NCBI RefSeq assembly: GCF_020740795.1
Contig: NC_067304.1
Span: 4,454,056 to 4,518,055, forward strand
Length of the DNA stretch: 64,000 bases
Source of the DNA: Apus apus
Lineage: Eukaryota > Chordata > Aves > Apodiformes > Apodidae
Reading direction: 5' to 3'
The stretch's first letter is position 1, and the number at the start of each line of letters is the position of its first letter. The notes under the pieces were generated by a model. It did not search any database. It was not told where the DNA came from and was given only the letters and a program-made list of their open reading frames with translations. The position numbers were made by a program, and so were the translations under genes. Shown here one piece after another: positions 35,421-45,768 of the stretch.

Positions 35421-37248
35421 GGCTGGTCCCCGATCCCGGCAGGGTGAGCGCTGCTCCCCTGGGATCTCCGGCAACTTGGACTTGGTAACGGAGGGAGAGG
35501 GAAACCCAGAGGCTGAAGGGGGTGGTGGTTCAGTGATCGGGAGCAACTCAGGAACAAAGAGATGGAGGAAACAGAGGGGAAGGTGAGGAAAGAGCCCCGT
35601 GGGGGCACTTGGTCCAGAGGTAGAAAGCAAAGGAGAAGCATCACTTCCACACCAGCGTGACCCCTTTGACTCCCCTGGGGACACTTCCTTGGACTCAAAT
35701 CTGCCTCAGGGGGACTCCAGTGATTTCAGGGACATCACCGTGGGCGCAAACTTGAGGACAAAAGAGCTCAACCCGTCTCCCACCACCATAAATGAAGGCT
35801 GAATCCACTGACCACAGGCGGTGCTGGGGAAAGCAGAGCCCCTAAGGTGCCCTTCCCCATCCCCTCGCAGGCCAGACCCCAGCCCCTCACTGGATGTGCC
35901 TTCACCATCACATGCACAAGCTCAGACAGCTCCTGCACAGCTGTCTGAGGGACACAGCTCCCTCCTGGGACAAGGGCAGAGACAGCCACCAGCAGTCTGG
36001 GACTCACACCACTGCTTCACACTGAGCCTGAGGGGGGTTCAACCACCCGTTTCCACCAAGTCTCCTCTTCCTCACTTACACGGAGAACTGGCACTGGCAC
36101 AAACCAGAGAAACTGCAGCCTCCTTTGCTAACAGCACTGACCCCCAGAGTCCTCTTGGCTTATTCTGTGCACACAACAGAGGATTGCTGGCACATATTCC
36201 TATCCAGGCTGTCCTGTGCAGTTGATGGTCTATCCACCTGCCATTGTGTGCCTGTGCATGTGCAAGGCAGAAGGTGATTAAGCATCACCCAGCCCTTCAT
36301 GCCCTTCCAGAGTTGGGTGAACCATGTCTAGGCATTGAAAGTCCAGCCTGGCTCCTGCTCTGGATTTTGAGGGGTCTCTGCCATGGTTGTGCTGAGCTGG
36401 CAGCCCCAGAGGGAAGATCTGTTCAATATCAAGCTCGGGCTGCCCCCAGCCCCACGGGCTGTCCTCTGCTGGTGTCAGCAGCTGGGTGCAATAGGCAGTG
36501 TGCAAGAGCAGGGTGTCCTACGAGTGGGGAATGGGGGCTGGAACAAGGGACAGCACATGGCTTAGTCTCTGGGAGGGCACGGTGGCATCCATGGCCCATC
36601 TGTATGGCTTGACTGGTGGGGTTTGGGGAGCATCAGAGATGCAGCCTCCGTGTCAGGTTCAGGGTGTTGCAGACATGAGATATTTGTGTTCCGTCTGCTG
36701 CTGGCCCTGCTGTGCTACCAGTGATTTGTCATGTTCTGCTGACAAGTCATCAGGGACTCGTGACATAATGTGACACTTATTAGCATGAGGAGAAATTCTG
36801 GTGGAGAAAGTGTCTCTTTCCCACTTTGGAGACTTTCTCCATTGCTCACCCTGCAGGACTGAGCACCAGGGTCTCATTGATCTCCCAAGGGACAGCCACA
36901 CGTGGGGGGAAGATGAACCTCACATGGAGCCCCATAAACACTCTGTGAAGGTGCCCCAAACCCATACCCGACCTGTGCTCTCCACCTGGAGCTGTCCCAG
37001 CCCTGGCCCCACCCAGCCCGGCTGCTGAAGCTCTGCTACTGCTGCCTGGGGACACACGGACACCTGCCAAAACCAGGAGGGAACATCCCTCGGGTTCCTC
37101 TAGACACCCTCAGCCCACTCCCTAGTGGGGGGCTCAGGGGGCTCTCCCTCCCTCCCCTCGCCATTGCTGAAGCTTCCAACAGAGGAAAAATTATTATTCT
37201 CCTTAAGGAGCTATTGCAGCCCAGACAGGAGAGAGCAGCCAGGCACTA

Positions 37249-37250
<2 letters not shown>
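35421..37250. other. No gene seen
   Basis: Ordinary GC-moderate non-coding DNA; no supported exon, repeat or island. Confidence 0.5.

Positions 37251-37299
<49 letters not shown>
37251..37299. repeat. (CA)24 microsatellite
   Basis: An uninterrupted 49-bp CA dinucleotide repeat. Long perfect CA runs are usually highly polymorphic. Frames through it give Thr-His repeats and should be ignored. Confidence 0.98.
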
Positions 37300-37301
<2 letters not shown>

Positions 37302-37849
37302 AGTCTTTGCCCAAATCCCTGCCCAAGCCATCAGGAACCGTTTGGTCTCTCCAGACCCTGCCAGCCCTCAGGAACCCCATTGCTGGAGCCCATTTGCTTT
37401 CCATACCCCACGTCTGCAATAACGGCAGGAATCAAATGACACCAAAACCAAGGCAATTCCTACCTCCAAGTAATTAATTTCCTTTCCCCCGGCTGACATC
37501 ACCCTTCAGGTTAATACATGCACCACTTCCCTTATCTTTCTTCGGGATTACCTCATCGGAGAGAGCCCGGAGAGCCTCCCTCTCTGCCCTGCCCAACACC
37601 AGCCCTGCTGCTGGAGCTGCAAGTTTGCAGCCGGAGGAGGAATCGCTCGGATGCGGCTCCCCCAGCACACCCAGCTCCTCTGACCACCCCGTGCTGCTTC
37701 CTCCCGGGAGCCAGGGGCGTTCCCCGAGGCACAAGCACTAACAACTCTGCTCTCTGCCCTTCGGTTCACACTCGTCAGAAAGCAAAAGACACTTCGGCAC
37801 CCGGCAGAGTTTCTCTTTGCCTGCAAGCGGGGCTGAGACGGGATTTTAT
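37300..37849. promoter_or_regulatory. Non-coding DNA with an AT-rich element at 37465-37560
   Basis: CCAAGTAATTAATTTCC with TAATTA at 37471-37476, then TTATCTTTCTTCGGGATTAC. The rest is GC-richer and featureless. Confidence 0.25.
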
Positions 37850-38265
37850 ACGTTACAAACGGTGCAAAAGTGTTCGCAGACACACAGACATACCCAGTCC
37901 TTACACTAACACCCCCACTTCGTGTGTGGTACCTGAGTAACACCGAAAACTTATCATCTATGGCCGCAAACTTATATTCATATACAGGAACTCTCATGCA
38001 AGCGAACCCTTCAGATCAAAACCCAACAGTTAAAGAGCTTATGCGTAATTTAGCTGTTAAGTACATTAATGTGTTGCATCTAATTGTATGTCAACATAAG
38101 TGATGTGAACACATACGAATGTATATACACACATCTTCACACATATGAATGAATGGTGACTATTTGGTGATTATTCTCACCTAAAACAAAGACTATTTAG
38201 TTGCGGGTTTTTTTTTTTAGCTAATCACATCTATATCGACAGGAATATAAGGACTGCAAGCAAAC
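37850..38265. promoter_or_regulatory. AT-rich, CpG-retaining block next to CpG island 2
   Basis: A sharply bounded AT-rich stretch with unusual retained CpGs (CGTAATTTAGC, CATACGAATG, TATATCGACAGG) and a pair of imperfect direct repeats, ACACATACGAATG at 38108 and ACACATATGAATG at 38141. No protein-like frame. Its position directly before a CpG island suggests a promoter-proximal element. Confidence 0.35.
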
Positions 38266-38399
38266 GCCAGGCATCAGCTACAGCGCAGGGAGAACAGATG
38301 TAAAGACACACACTCACATCCACATCCACCGACAGATTTTCAACACCCACAGGAGGCAGAGAAAGGACTCGCATTGCTTCGGGATGCTCCCAGGCAGAC

Positions 38400-39250
38400 C
38401 CTGCCCGCAGACTTCGGGTCCTGGGAGGGAAGCTGGGTGCCCAGGGGACCCAGGGTGGGTGCAGGTGTGGGGTTGTGTCACACAGACACCCCTCACCCGT
38501 GAGCGGGCAGCCTGCGGACCCGCTCTGCCCCCCGCCCGGCTCTCCCGCACACGCAACTCCTCCGGGCAGGACTTCAAACAAAGAAAGAAAGAGAGGGGGG
38601 AAAAAAAGGCTGTCTTACTTTTTTTTCTTCTTCTTCCTTTGTTTTTTGTTTGTTTGGTTTTTTTTGCTTTTATCCCCTCCTCCCCGCAGACTCGGTGGCG
38701 GGACCCGCGCGGGACGGCGATGCGTTTGGTGAGGAGGATGAAAAGGGGCTTCAGAGAGCGGCGGGAGCTGCGCAGAGCCGTGCGGAGGGGGAAGAAGAGC
38801 TTTGCCAGCAGAGAAGAGAAGGAACAAAAGCCCAGAGACGCCGGAGCGGTGCTGAATAGGTGTCTTCCTAATTGTAAAGGGATTGTGCGGCTGTGTGTGG
38901 CTGCGGGGCGGGGGGAGGCGGGTGGAAGGGGCGATGGGAAGAGGCCTCCCTCCCACGCCGGCTGGGGACGGCCGCCCGCAACCTCAATCTGAGGTTAGCG
39001 CATAAATTATCTCCCGTCTCTCCCCTACTTCTTCTCCCCGGTGGATCCTGGCAGACGGCTGCATCCCCGCCGCTCCGCTCCACCGCAGCTTCCCCAGCCC
39101 CGCACAGCCCGGGACCCCCCGGCCCGGCCCCATTCCTGCCCCCCAGCCCACGCCAGGGATGCCGGCGTTCCCCATCTCTCCTCTCTTCCCCCCCTTTCTC
39201 CCTTTCCCCTTTGTCTTCGGCCCCGTCTCCCAGCCAGGCAGACACAAAAG
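38400..39250. other. CpG island 2
   Basis: Dense CpG and G+C, interrupted by a T-rich pyrimidine tract at 38617-38689. GC-rich DNA continues to about 39.25 kb and then gives way to an AT-rich patch (39330-39410, TGTAATTA at 39391-39398). Likely a promoter or an internal island of a gene whose exons I cannot identify with confidence. Confidence 0.65.
38690..38859 (+). other. Candidate exon in CpG island 2
   Basis: A 70-bp T-rich pyrimidine tract ending in CCTCCTCCCCGCAG (38676-38689) is a textbook acceptor. A possible donor AATAG|GTGTCT follows at 38860. Inside, an ATG at 38720 opens a very basic frame, MRLVRRMKRGFRERRELRR, which stays open past the donor; third-position GC is near three quarters. 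No family recognised. It may equally be a non-coding 5' exon. Confidence 0.25.
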
Positions 39251-40349
39251 AGCCTCTGACCTGGGAGGAGAAACACCCGTTTCCAGAAAACAATCCCCCC
39301 GAGTGCTCCGGTGTGTGCTTTCGGCAGGTAGGGAAATTAAAAATAGCTGGGATAGCTCGAAATTGGAGGCAGCATTCCTTCCCTAATGGGTGTAATTAGC
39401 GGAGTGAGGAGGGAAGCGTGTTTCCCCGGCTGTTCCCTGCATCTTTCCGCGTCTCCAAGCGCCAGCCTGCCTGGGCTCTTCCACGGAGCTTGAGGAAACG
39501 GCGTTTTTCCACTTCCAGGAGCTGCCGGGGCAGGAGCTGTGCTTGGATGCAGCTACACGCACTTCAGCTGCCTTAAGGTCTTCCTCCACCTCTGTCTCAA
39601 AACAGAGGGTTTCAGGCAGGATTAAATCCCCCAACACATCCCGAATCCTCGGGGGCTTGCAGAAGCAAAGACAAGTCAGATTTGGGACTTTGTCCTTTAT
39701 TCCCTCTGCTCCTTTGCTCTCCATCCACTTCAGCTCTCATAAATCCCGAGCTGTCAGTGTAACAAGGGGTGGTTCAGTGGGTTTGTAGCCGTTGGACCCA
39801 TGGAGGAGCCAGATCCTCCTCCCGTGGCAGGGTCTGACCCAAGATGAGCACAGCACAACCTCACCTCTGCTGGGTCCCCTCATGCTGGGACACGGGGTCT
39901 TGGGCACCCAGGAGGTCCCTGGCAGAGAACAAGGACCCTCTCTGCCCTCTGCCTTGTGGGCAGCCCCCTCAGCAAACCCGTCAAGCCAAATTCTGTCCAG
40001 GATCAGTCTAATAATCAATTTTGGCTGCATTGGGCTTGGTGAGAGCAGCGAGCGCCTGTGATGGGCTGAGGATGCAGCAGGGTCCACCCCGTGCATCCTT
40101 CTTCCCAACAGGGAAGGGGCAGCAGATGAAGCCCCATGGGAGGGCAGCACTTTGGGAGAAGTCTTGGGCAGCTCATTAACTGATGAGCCTAACGAACCTG
40201 CTCGGCTGGGTGGTCTGCATGGGACAGAGGAGGAGCAGGAGCATCTGGATGGGGAGACACACTGAGGGTGGGCAGGGATGGGCTGAGCAGGAGGTCCAGC
40301 CAGGCCAGAGCCAGCTGGGGGGGCTGCACCAACCCTCAGCATCTGCTGG
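39251..40349. other. No gene seen; small homeodomain patch at 39330-39410
   Basis: The patch contains AATTAAAAATAGCTGGGATA and GGTGTAATTAGCGG. The remainder is non-coding with open frames on both strands. Confidence 0.4.
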
Positions 40350-40500
40350 GCTCTGACATTGTGTTCACTTGGGCTTTTTTTAATTGTCTTGATGTCCCTC
40401 ATTTGCATAATCCCCATAATGCAGCGCAGCAGGACTTTTGCTCTGAGCTAATAAATAGATGACAAAAATAAATGTGTCATGTAAGATTTGCTTCCATTTC
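40350..40500. promoter_or_regulatory. Candidate element with octamer ATTTGCAT
   Basis: TTTTTTTAATTGTCTTGATG followed by TCATTTGCATAAT at 40399-40411, the reverse complement of the 13-mer at 22719-22731. Further AT-rich complex DNA with GAGCTAATAAATAGATGAC follows. Non-coding by appearance. Confidence 0.4.
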
Positions 40501-43500
40501 TTCCCTTTGTGAGCAAGCTATCACCAAGAAATGATGCTCTCGGGGCTGATCTCACAGGAACTGTCAGCCTGGCCTGCCATAAGCAGCGATGTTTGCTCTG
40601 CCCGTGGTACATGACTTTGCCAGATGTTAGGCTCAAGTTGTGAGCAGGGAGCAGGAGGAGAAGCTGGCTGTGAAACGTGAGGACCTGCACCTCAGTGCCT
40701 GGGGTTTGTGCCACGTCAGCCCTTCAAGGCTCTTCTCCAAAAGCTGCCCCAAAAGTGGGCTGGCAAAGGGCTGCAGGAAGGACTGGAGGCTGTGAAAAGG
40801 TTTATCCTTGTGTGCATAGGGTGTTTGCATCCAGGCAGGTACCTGCAGTGCCTTATTTTTATATTTATTTTCTTCAAAATTACAGGGCACTGGGGGTTCC
40901 CCTCCTCCCTAACACTGCAGCCAGCTCTCTGCTCCTGGAGGAGTTAGCACCATTTATGAAATGAGTTGCCTTAGCTGAGAAGAAGAGTAATTGCTCTGCT
41001 CTGGCTGTCCAAGGGGACTCATGAGGCTGGAAAGGCACCAAATGTTTGCTACAGGATTATTTCTTCCTTGGTTTTACAAGAGTTAGTTTATCACCTCAAG
41101 AACCTTGGCTGGTTGGTGCACAGGGCATCAATGGGAACACCAGAGATCCCACCCAAAACCAGCCTTAACAGGCTCAAAGTTTCAAAACAGAGACTTAAAT
41201 TCATCACTAGGGCATCCCTGAAAATCTTCACTCCAGGATTTGGGATTTCCCTTGGCTGGAGCTCAGCTGGAAGCTGAAGATGTAGTAGAGATGGTTCCTT
41301 TGCAGGGGGTGCTGGCAGCTCTGGAGATGGTATCTTGTGCATTACAGCACTTGGTATTTTTTTTTCCTTCCTGTAGCCCTGTGATTCTGGAGGATTCTCA
41401 GCTCTTGTACAAAAACCCTTTTAGCATTTCCAACTGTGCTGTTGAGAAAAGCTTGAAAACACAAAACCTAAAGGGTAAAAGCTACAAAAGAAATAAAGAC
41501 CTGATAATAGATGAGCTGTTTTTTAAAAAACCCACACCAAATTTGTATCATTTTTATGACTGTACATAACTGCCTTCTGGCATGCGGATGCTTGAGCTTG
41601 GAGTCACCATGAAGATGAGTTCTCAACTGCTGGTCAGTGGAGGGAAAAGCACTGCCTGTGGTTTCCAACAGACTCTGATCAGGCTGTGAAAGGAGCTCGT
41701 CAACCTCAGAGAGCTGTACTTAATTGACAACGGGTCCAGGGATGAGGTTCTCGGATCACACGGGGGGTTTCCCAGCAGGGCTGCTCTGCAGGGCTCTCCC
41801 ATGAGCTGGAGGTGGGATGTGTTGGCTGGGCTGGCAGTGGGGCACGTGGGGATGTCTCGTCCATGGCAGCAGCCCCAGAGAGGAGACACACGTGCAGACA
41901 GGGTGAGCAAAGGCAGGGGGTGAAGAACAAGAGACAGGGAATGAAAGCAGAGGAGGAGAGAGAGATGAGCTATGGCATGAAGCTGGATCTGGCTCTGGTG
42001 AGCCCCAGTGGGAGAGCTTTCCACTGCAGGCAGCCAAGATCTGCAACAGGTCTCTCCCAGCTGGTCCCAGCAGAGAGGCCTGCACCCCAAAATGCTCTGG
42101 ACATGGGTCAGTGCCTCCCAGCATGACCATCACATCCACCTCCCAGTGCCTGCTGTGATGGTAGAGTGCTGGGAGAAGGGAAGGCAGGGAGCCATCAGGA
42201 TGGTAAGCAGAGAAGAACAGAGAGAGATGGAAATTGGATAAGGTAGAGGAGTGAGGCCTGGAGGACCACAGCACATCCCTCCAGGATGCAGCAAATAATT
42301 TTCCCCTTCCCCAAAGCACCGCAGTGAGGGGATGGGATCATCCATCTTCATTACACCACCAGGATAGGCTCTGTCAGGTTACACTGTAAAACCAATCAAT
42401 ATCCCCCGTGGCCTCACTGGCCACAGCCCCCACCACACCAGCAGGCAGCCGGGGTGGGAACAGGGCACACCAGCACACGGGGCACTAAACACCCCCCAGG
42501 AACACCAGGCACTGCCCCCGGGGCAGCACGGGTCCCCATGGCACTGGGGCAGCAGGGACACACAGCTATTGCCACTGTCTACACATGCTTGATGATTTTT
42601 TTAAACAAGTTCACACTCTTTCTCATCTGCCAACCCAGGTGTTTTGCTTTCCCCTTGCCATAAAACCCTGAACATCTGGCTGATTATTTTCTGTAGACAA
42701 CTGAACAAACCTCCTGCAACAAAACCTTGCAGAAGTGCATCTATTCAGGGAGCAAATATCACCACATAAAGCCTTATTTGCCCAGTTGCAATCACACAAC
42801 CCCACTTTGATTGCAAACCTCACTCATGTGCAGTGTCCCAGGGCCTGTGCGCAGAGCAAGACACTTCCCTCCCCAGGGACATTCCTTCAGAGCAGAGAGA
42901 AGTGAAGGGCTGTGCTGTGAGCATTGCTTGTCTCCTCGATGCAGTTTGGACCAGCTTGGGCAAGGCATTCAGTACTCAGCAGCTGCCCTTGTGTCCAGCT
43001 CATCCAGCTCTTACACCCAGTCCTTGCACCAGCCCAGCCCTTGGTTGCTTTTCCCTGGTGGAAGCTCCCAGCACTCCCAAGGCTGCACTGGGAATGCTCC
43101 TTGTCTCATTGCTGCCTGGCCCTGCTCACTCCACACCTACGGGGGCAGGGAGTTAATAAACCTGGGAAATAAAGGTCAAGATTCAATCATTGGATGCTGC
43201 TGAGAGCAGAGCAAAGATGCTAAAGCTTTTATTGCCTGTGGCTGAAAAATGGTGGAGTGGACGTGGCCGTGCAAGCAGAGCCATCGGGTGATGTGGGGTG
43301 CAGAGGGTTTACCCCAGGATCAGGCCTTCCTGAGGGATCACACGGCTGCACCTAGAGCTGGGGCTCAGCAACATTCCCACCATCCAATCGCTCCCAAGAA
43401 ACACCAGGGAGAAGACAGGCCCTTGGGATGGGGGAGCTTCAGGGCAGACGGGACCTCTGACCAGCACTCGGGTCTAGGGTTTTTACAGGGGATGCTGCAA

Positions 43501-43905
43501 CCAAACTCTATCAGGGGTCCCTTCTTTGGGGTAGCTGCCTAGTAGCACCCACCAACTCAGACCAGCCCCATTCCCAGCCTGGCTGGGTCCATGCCCACCC
43601 CACAGAGTGTTCCCAGGGCAGGAGCAGAGACCTGCTCAGCTCCCTGCTCTGCACCAGGCAGCTTCACCCCGGCTGTTTGCAAAGCAGTCCCTCCCGCCCT
43701 GTGCCCAGGATCCTGCTGCGAGCAAAAGTCTCACCCAAGACAAGACCCATCCATCTTACTCTCAGCCCGGCTGCACAGCTAAAAATAAGCCAATAAAGTA
43801 GCAATCACCTTGGAGCAGCAGCAGCTCCATTAGAGCAGAGAGAGCTGCGGCACCTGCGCCCCAGCACGAGCCAGAACCCCAGGAGCCTCCACCTGCCCCA
43901 CTACC
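40501..43905. other. No gene seen
   Basis: About 3.4 kb without a convincing exon. Frames up to 187 codons on the minus strand at 41756-42319 overlap open plus-strand frames and have no domain. No repeat recognised until the CR1 copy. Confidence 0.5.
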
Positions 43906-44138
43906 CTAAAGAGGGGAGACTGAGAGATTAGGAAGGAATTCTTCCCTGTGAGGGTGGTGAGACCCTGGCCCAGGTTGCCCAGGGAAGCTGTGGCTGCCCC
44001 ATCCCTGGCAGTGTTGAAGGGCAGGTTGGATGGGGCTTGGAGCAGCCTGGGCTGGTGGGAGGTGTCCCTGCCCATGCAGGGGGGTGGAACTGGATGATCT
44101 TTAAGGTGCCTTCCAACCCAAACCAGTCCATGATTCTA
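43906..44138 (+). mobile_element. CR1 LINE 3' fragment, plus strand
   Basis: Typical CR1 3'UTR in forward orientation: AGGAAGGAATTCTTCCCTGT, then GCCCAGGGAAGCTGTGGCTG, then a GGGCAGGTTGGATGGGGCTT stretch and AACTGGATGATCTTTAAGG, ending in TCCATGATTCTACG. The region matches the copy at 5.0 kb in inverted orientation. It is 5'-truncated and carries no coding frame. These two copies are similar enough to pair as inverted repeats 39 kb apart. Confidence 0.95.
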
Positions 44139-44449
44139 CGGCAGCTCCTGGTGCTGCCCCATGGCCTTGTGCTCTGTCTCACTGGGCTTCTCCCAAGATG
44201 TTCCTGGTGGCACATCCCTGTGCCTCCAGCACCTCTCCTGCCTGCTGGGAGGAGGACAGGAGAGGGGCTGATGGCAGCAGTGGCTGCTTTGCACCTCTGC
44301 CCTGTCCCAGCCGCTCTCCTGGCCCCAGTTGCCCACCAGGGCACCTCCACTGCCATGTGTCCTGGCTGCAGGAAGCCCTGTCCCACCAGGGCTGCTCCTG
44401 TGCCTCTTCCCGTGCAGATGTTGGCCCGGGGGGCAGATCCAGCCTGGAT

Positions 44450-44720
44450 GTTTGCATCGGTTTCCGTAGCGAACGCTCATTTGTCATGTAGATCTCCTGG
44501 CATTTTTTTAAAGGGTAGATTAATTTAGGGGAGCTCTCAGATCCAATTTCCTCTGGCAATGGCTCTATTAGGCTGTGCACAGCAGAGATACAGGCTCCCG
44601 TCCTCCTGCTGCTACTGATGGAATTTGATTCCACGCTGCCAGATCTGCAGGGCTGCGAACACATTCTCACTCTTGATTAATGTGAGTAATTTCTGCTTGA
44701 AAGAAGGTTGAAATGAGCAG
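44450..44720. promoter_or_regulatory. Strong candidate conserved non-coding element before CpG island 3
   Basis: Complex AT-rich sequence with TTTTTTTAAAGGGTAGATTA, GATGGAATTTGATTCCACG and TCTTGATTAATGTGAGTAA. Immediately after it an ATG (44714) opens MSSQGEAN and meets a donor-like AACG|GTGAGG at 44731. It could be a promoter element or a first exon. Confidence 0.35.
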
Positions 44721-44729
44721 CCAAGGGGA

Positions 44730-45530
44730 AGCGAACGGTGAGGGTTCCCCCCCCTCCGCCTTTCCCCAAACCCCCCTCTCCTCCTCCTCCCCCATCCCTC
44801 ACTGCTGTTTGCATTTTCCCAGCTCTGGCATGGGCTAACACAGAAACAGAATCGCTGGCCCGGTTTCAAGAGCAGCAGAAGGTGCGGGAGGCGGGGGGGG
44901 CACCTCGGAGCAGGAAGGCGGGGGAGGGGGGAGGTCGCGGCGGGGCTGGGGGGGGGGACGCTGCTGCGGTGGAAGGGGAGAGGGACGGGGTGGGATGCAG
45001 GGATCGCCCCCCAGCCTGGACGGGAACAGGGGACCCGGGGGGCAGCGCCGGGACGGGCCCTGGGGCAGCCGCGACGGGGGAGGGGGCTGCGGACACGGGG
45101 GTGCACGAGGGGTGCACGAGGGGTGCACGGGGGGTGCACGGGAGGTGCACGAGGGGTGCACGGGATGTTGCACAGGGGGTGCACGGGGGGTGCACGAGGG
45201 GTGCACGGGGGTTGCACGCGGGGGGCGGCAGGTGTGGGGCTGCACGCGGGGCGGGGAAGGCGGGATGAGCCTGAGGTAAAGGCCGGAGCTGAGGGGAAAG
45301 GAGGGTCCGGCCGTGAGGGGAGCCGGGGGGTGCAAAGGTGAGGGAGGGAACGGGGGCCCCACCTGGGGGGCAGCACGGGGGTCCGGCCGTGAGGGAGAAG
45401 GGTCCCCCAGGGCCGGCTGCAGGCAGCCTGTCTGTCCCCCCCTGCAGGCACCCCAGGACACGGGGGTCCTGCCCCCAGCCCAGCTCGGTCGCTCCCGCTC
45501 TGAGGAGCGACGCTGTCAGCTCCAAGGCAC
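44730..45530. other. CpG island 3
   Basis: Very rich in CpG and G-runs. Donor-like sites on the plus strand are AACG|GTGAGG (44731), CTGAG|GTAAAG (45276) and CAAAG|GTGAGG (45338). It is the likely promoter region of the plus-strand candidate exons that follow. Long frames on both strands (over 250 codons on the minus) reflect stop-poor composition. Confidence 0.7.
45099..45221. repeat. 11-bp-period minisatellite (GGGGTGCACGA)
   Basis: TGCAC begins at 45102, 45113, 45124, 45135, 45146, 45157, 45169, 45180, 45191, 45202 and 45213: eleven copies with an 11-bp step (one step of 12). Each unit carries a CpG and a palindromic GTGCAC. The repeat encodes no stops in several frames, which explains the long frames across it. 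Confidence 0.95.
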
Positions 45531-45672
45531 GGAACATCTCCCCGGCTCTGGGTCCCTGTCCTGCCCCCTCACCCCATGGGTCTCCAAGGGTCCAACCTGC
45601 TCCTGGTGGCCACTGCAGGGACTCCCTGCTCCCCTGCAAGGCATTCACACCGTCTGCCTTTGATTCCTTCAG

Positions 45673-45768
45673 GTACATCCCCTGGGGGGCTGCCGTGGGG
45701 ACCCGAGATGCCACACGGCTCTTTGTCTGTCTTTGGAGGGGGAGAAGCAGCTGCCTGACACCAACAGG
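45673..45768 (+). other. Candidate exon of a plus-strand spliced transcript (96 nt)
   Basis: Acceptor TCTGCCTTTGATTCCTTCAG and a perfect donor AGG|GTGAGT enclose 96 nt. Two frames are open throughout. One (ending LPDTNR) leaves in phase 0 and joins in frame to the exon at 50747. The other (beginning YIPWGAAVGTRD) leaves in phase 2 and joins in frame to the exon at 47504; it can be entered from ATG-AGC-CTG-AG at 45265-45275. No family recognised. Lies 140 bp after CpG island 3. Confidence 0.35.

Noticed and set aside
37125-37477. Frames with Thr-His repeats
   Set aside because: Produced by the (CA)24 microsatellite.
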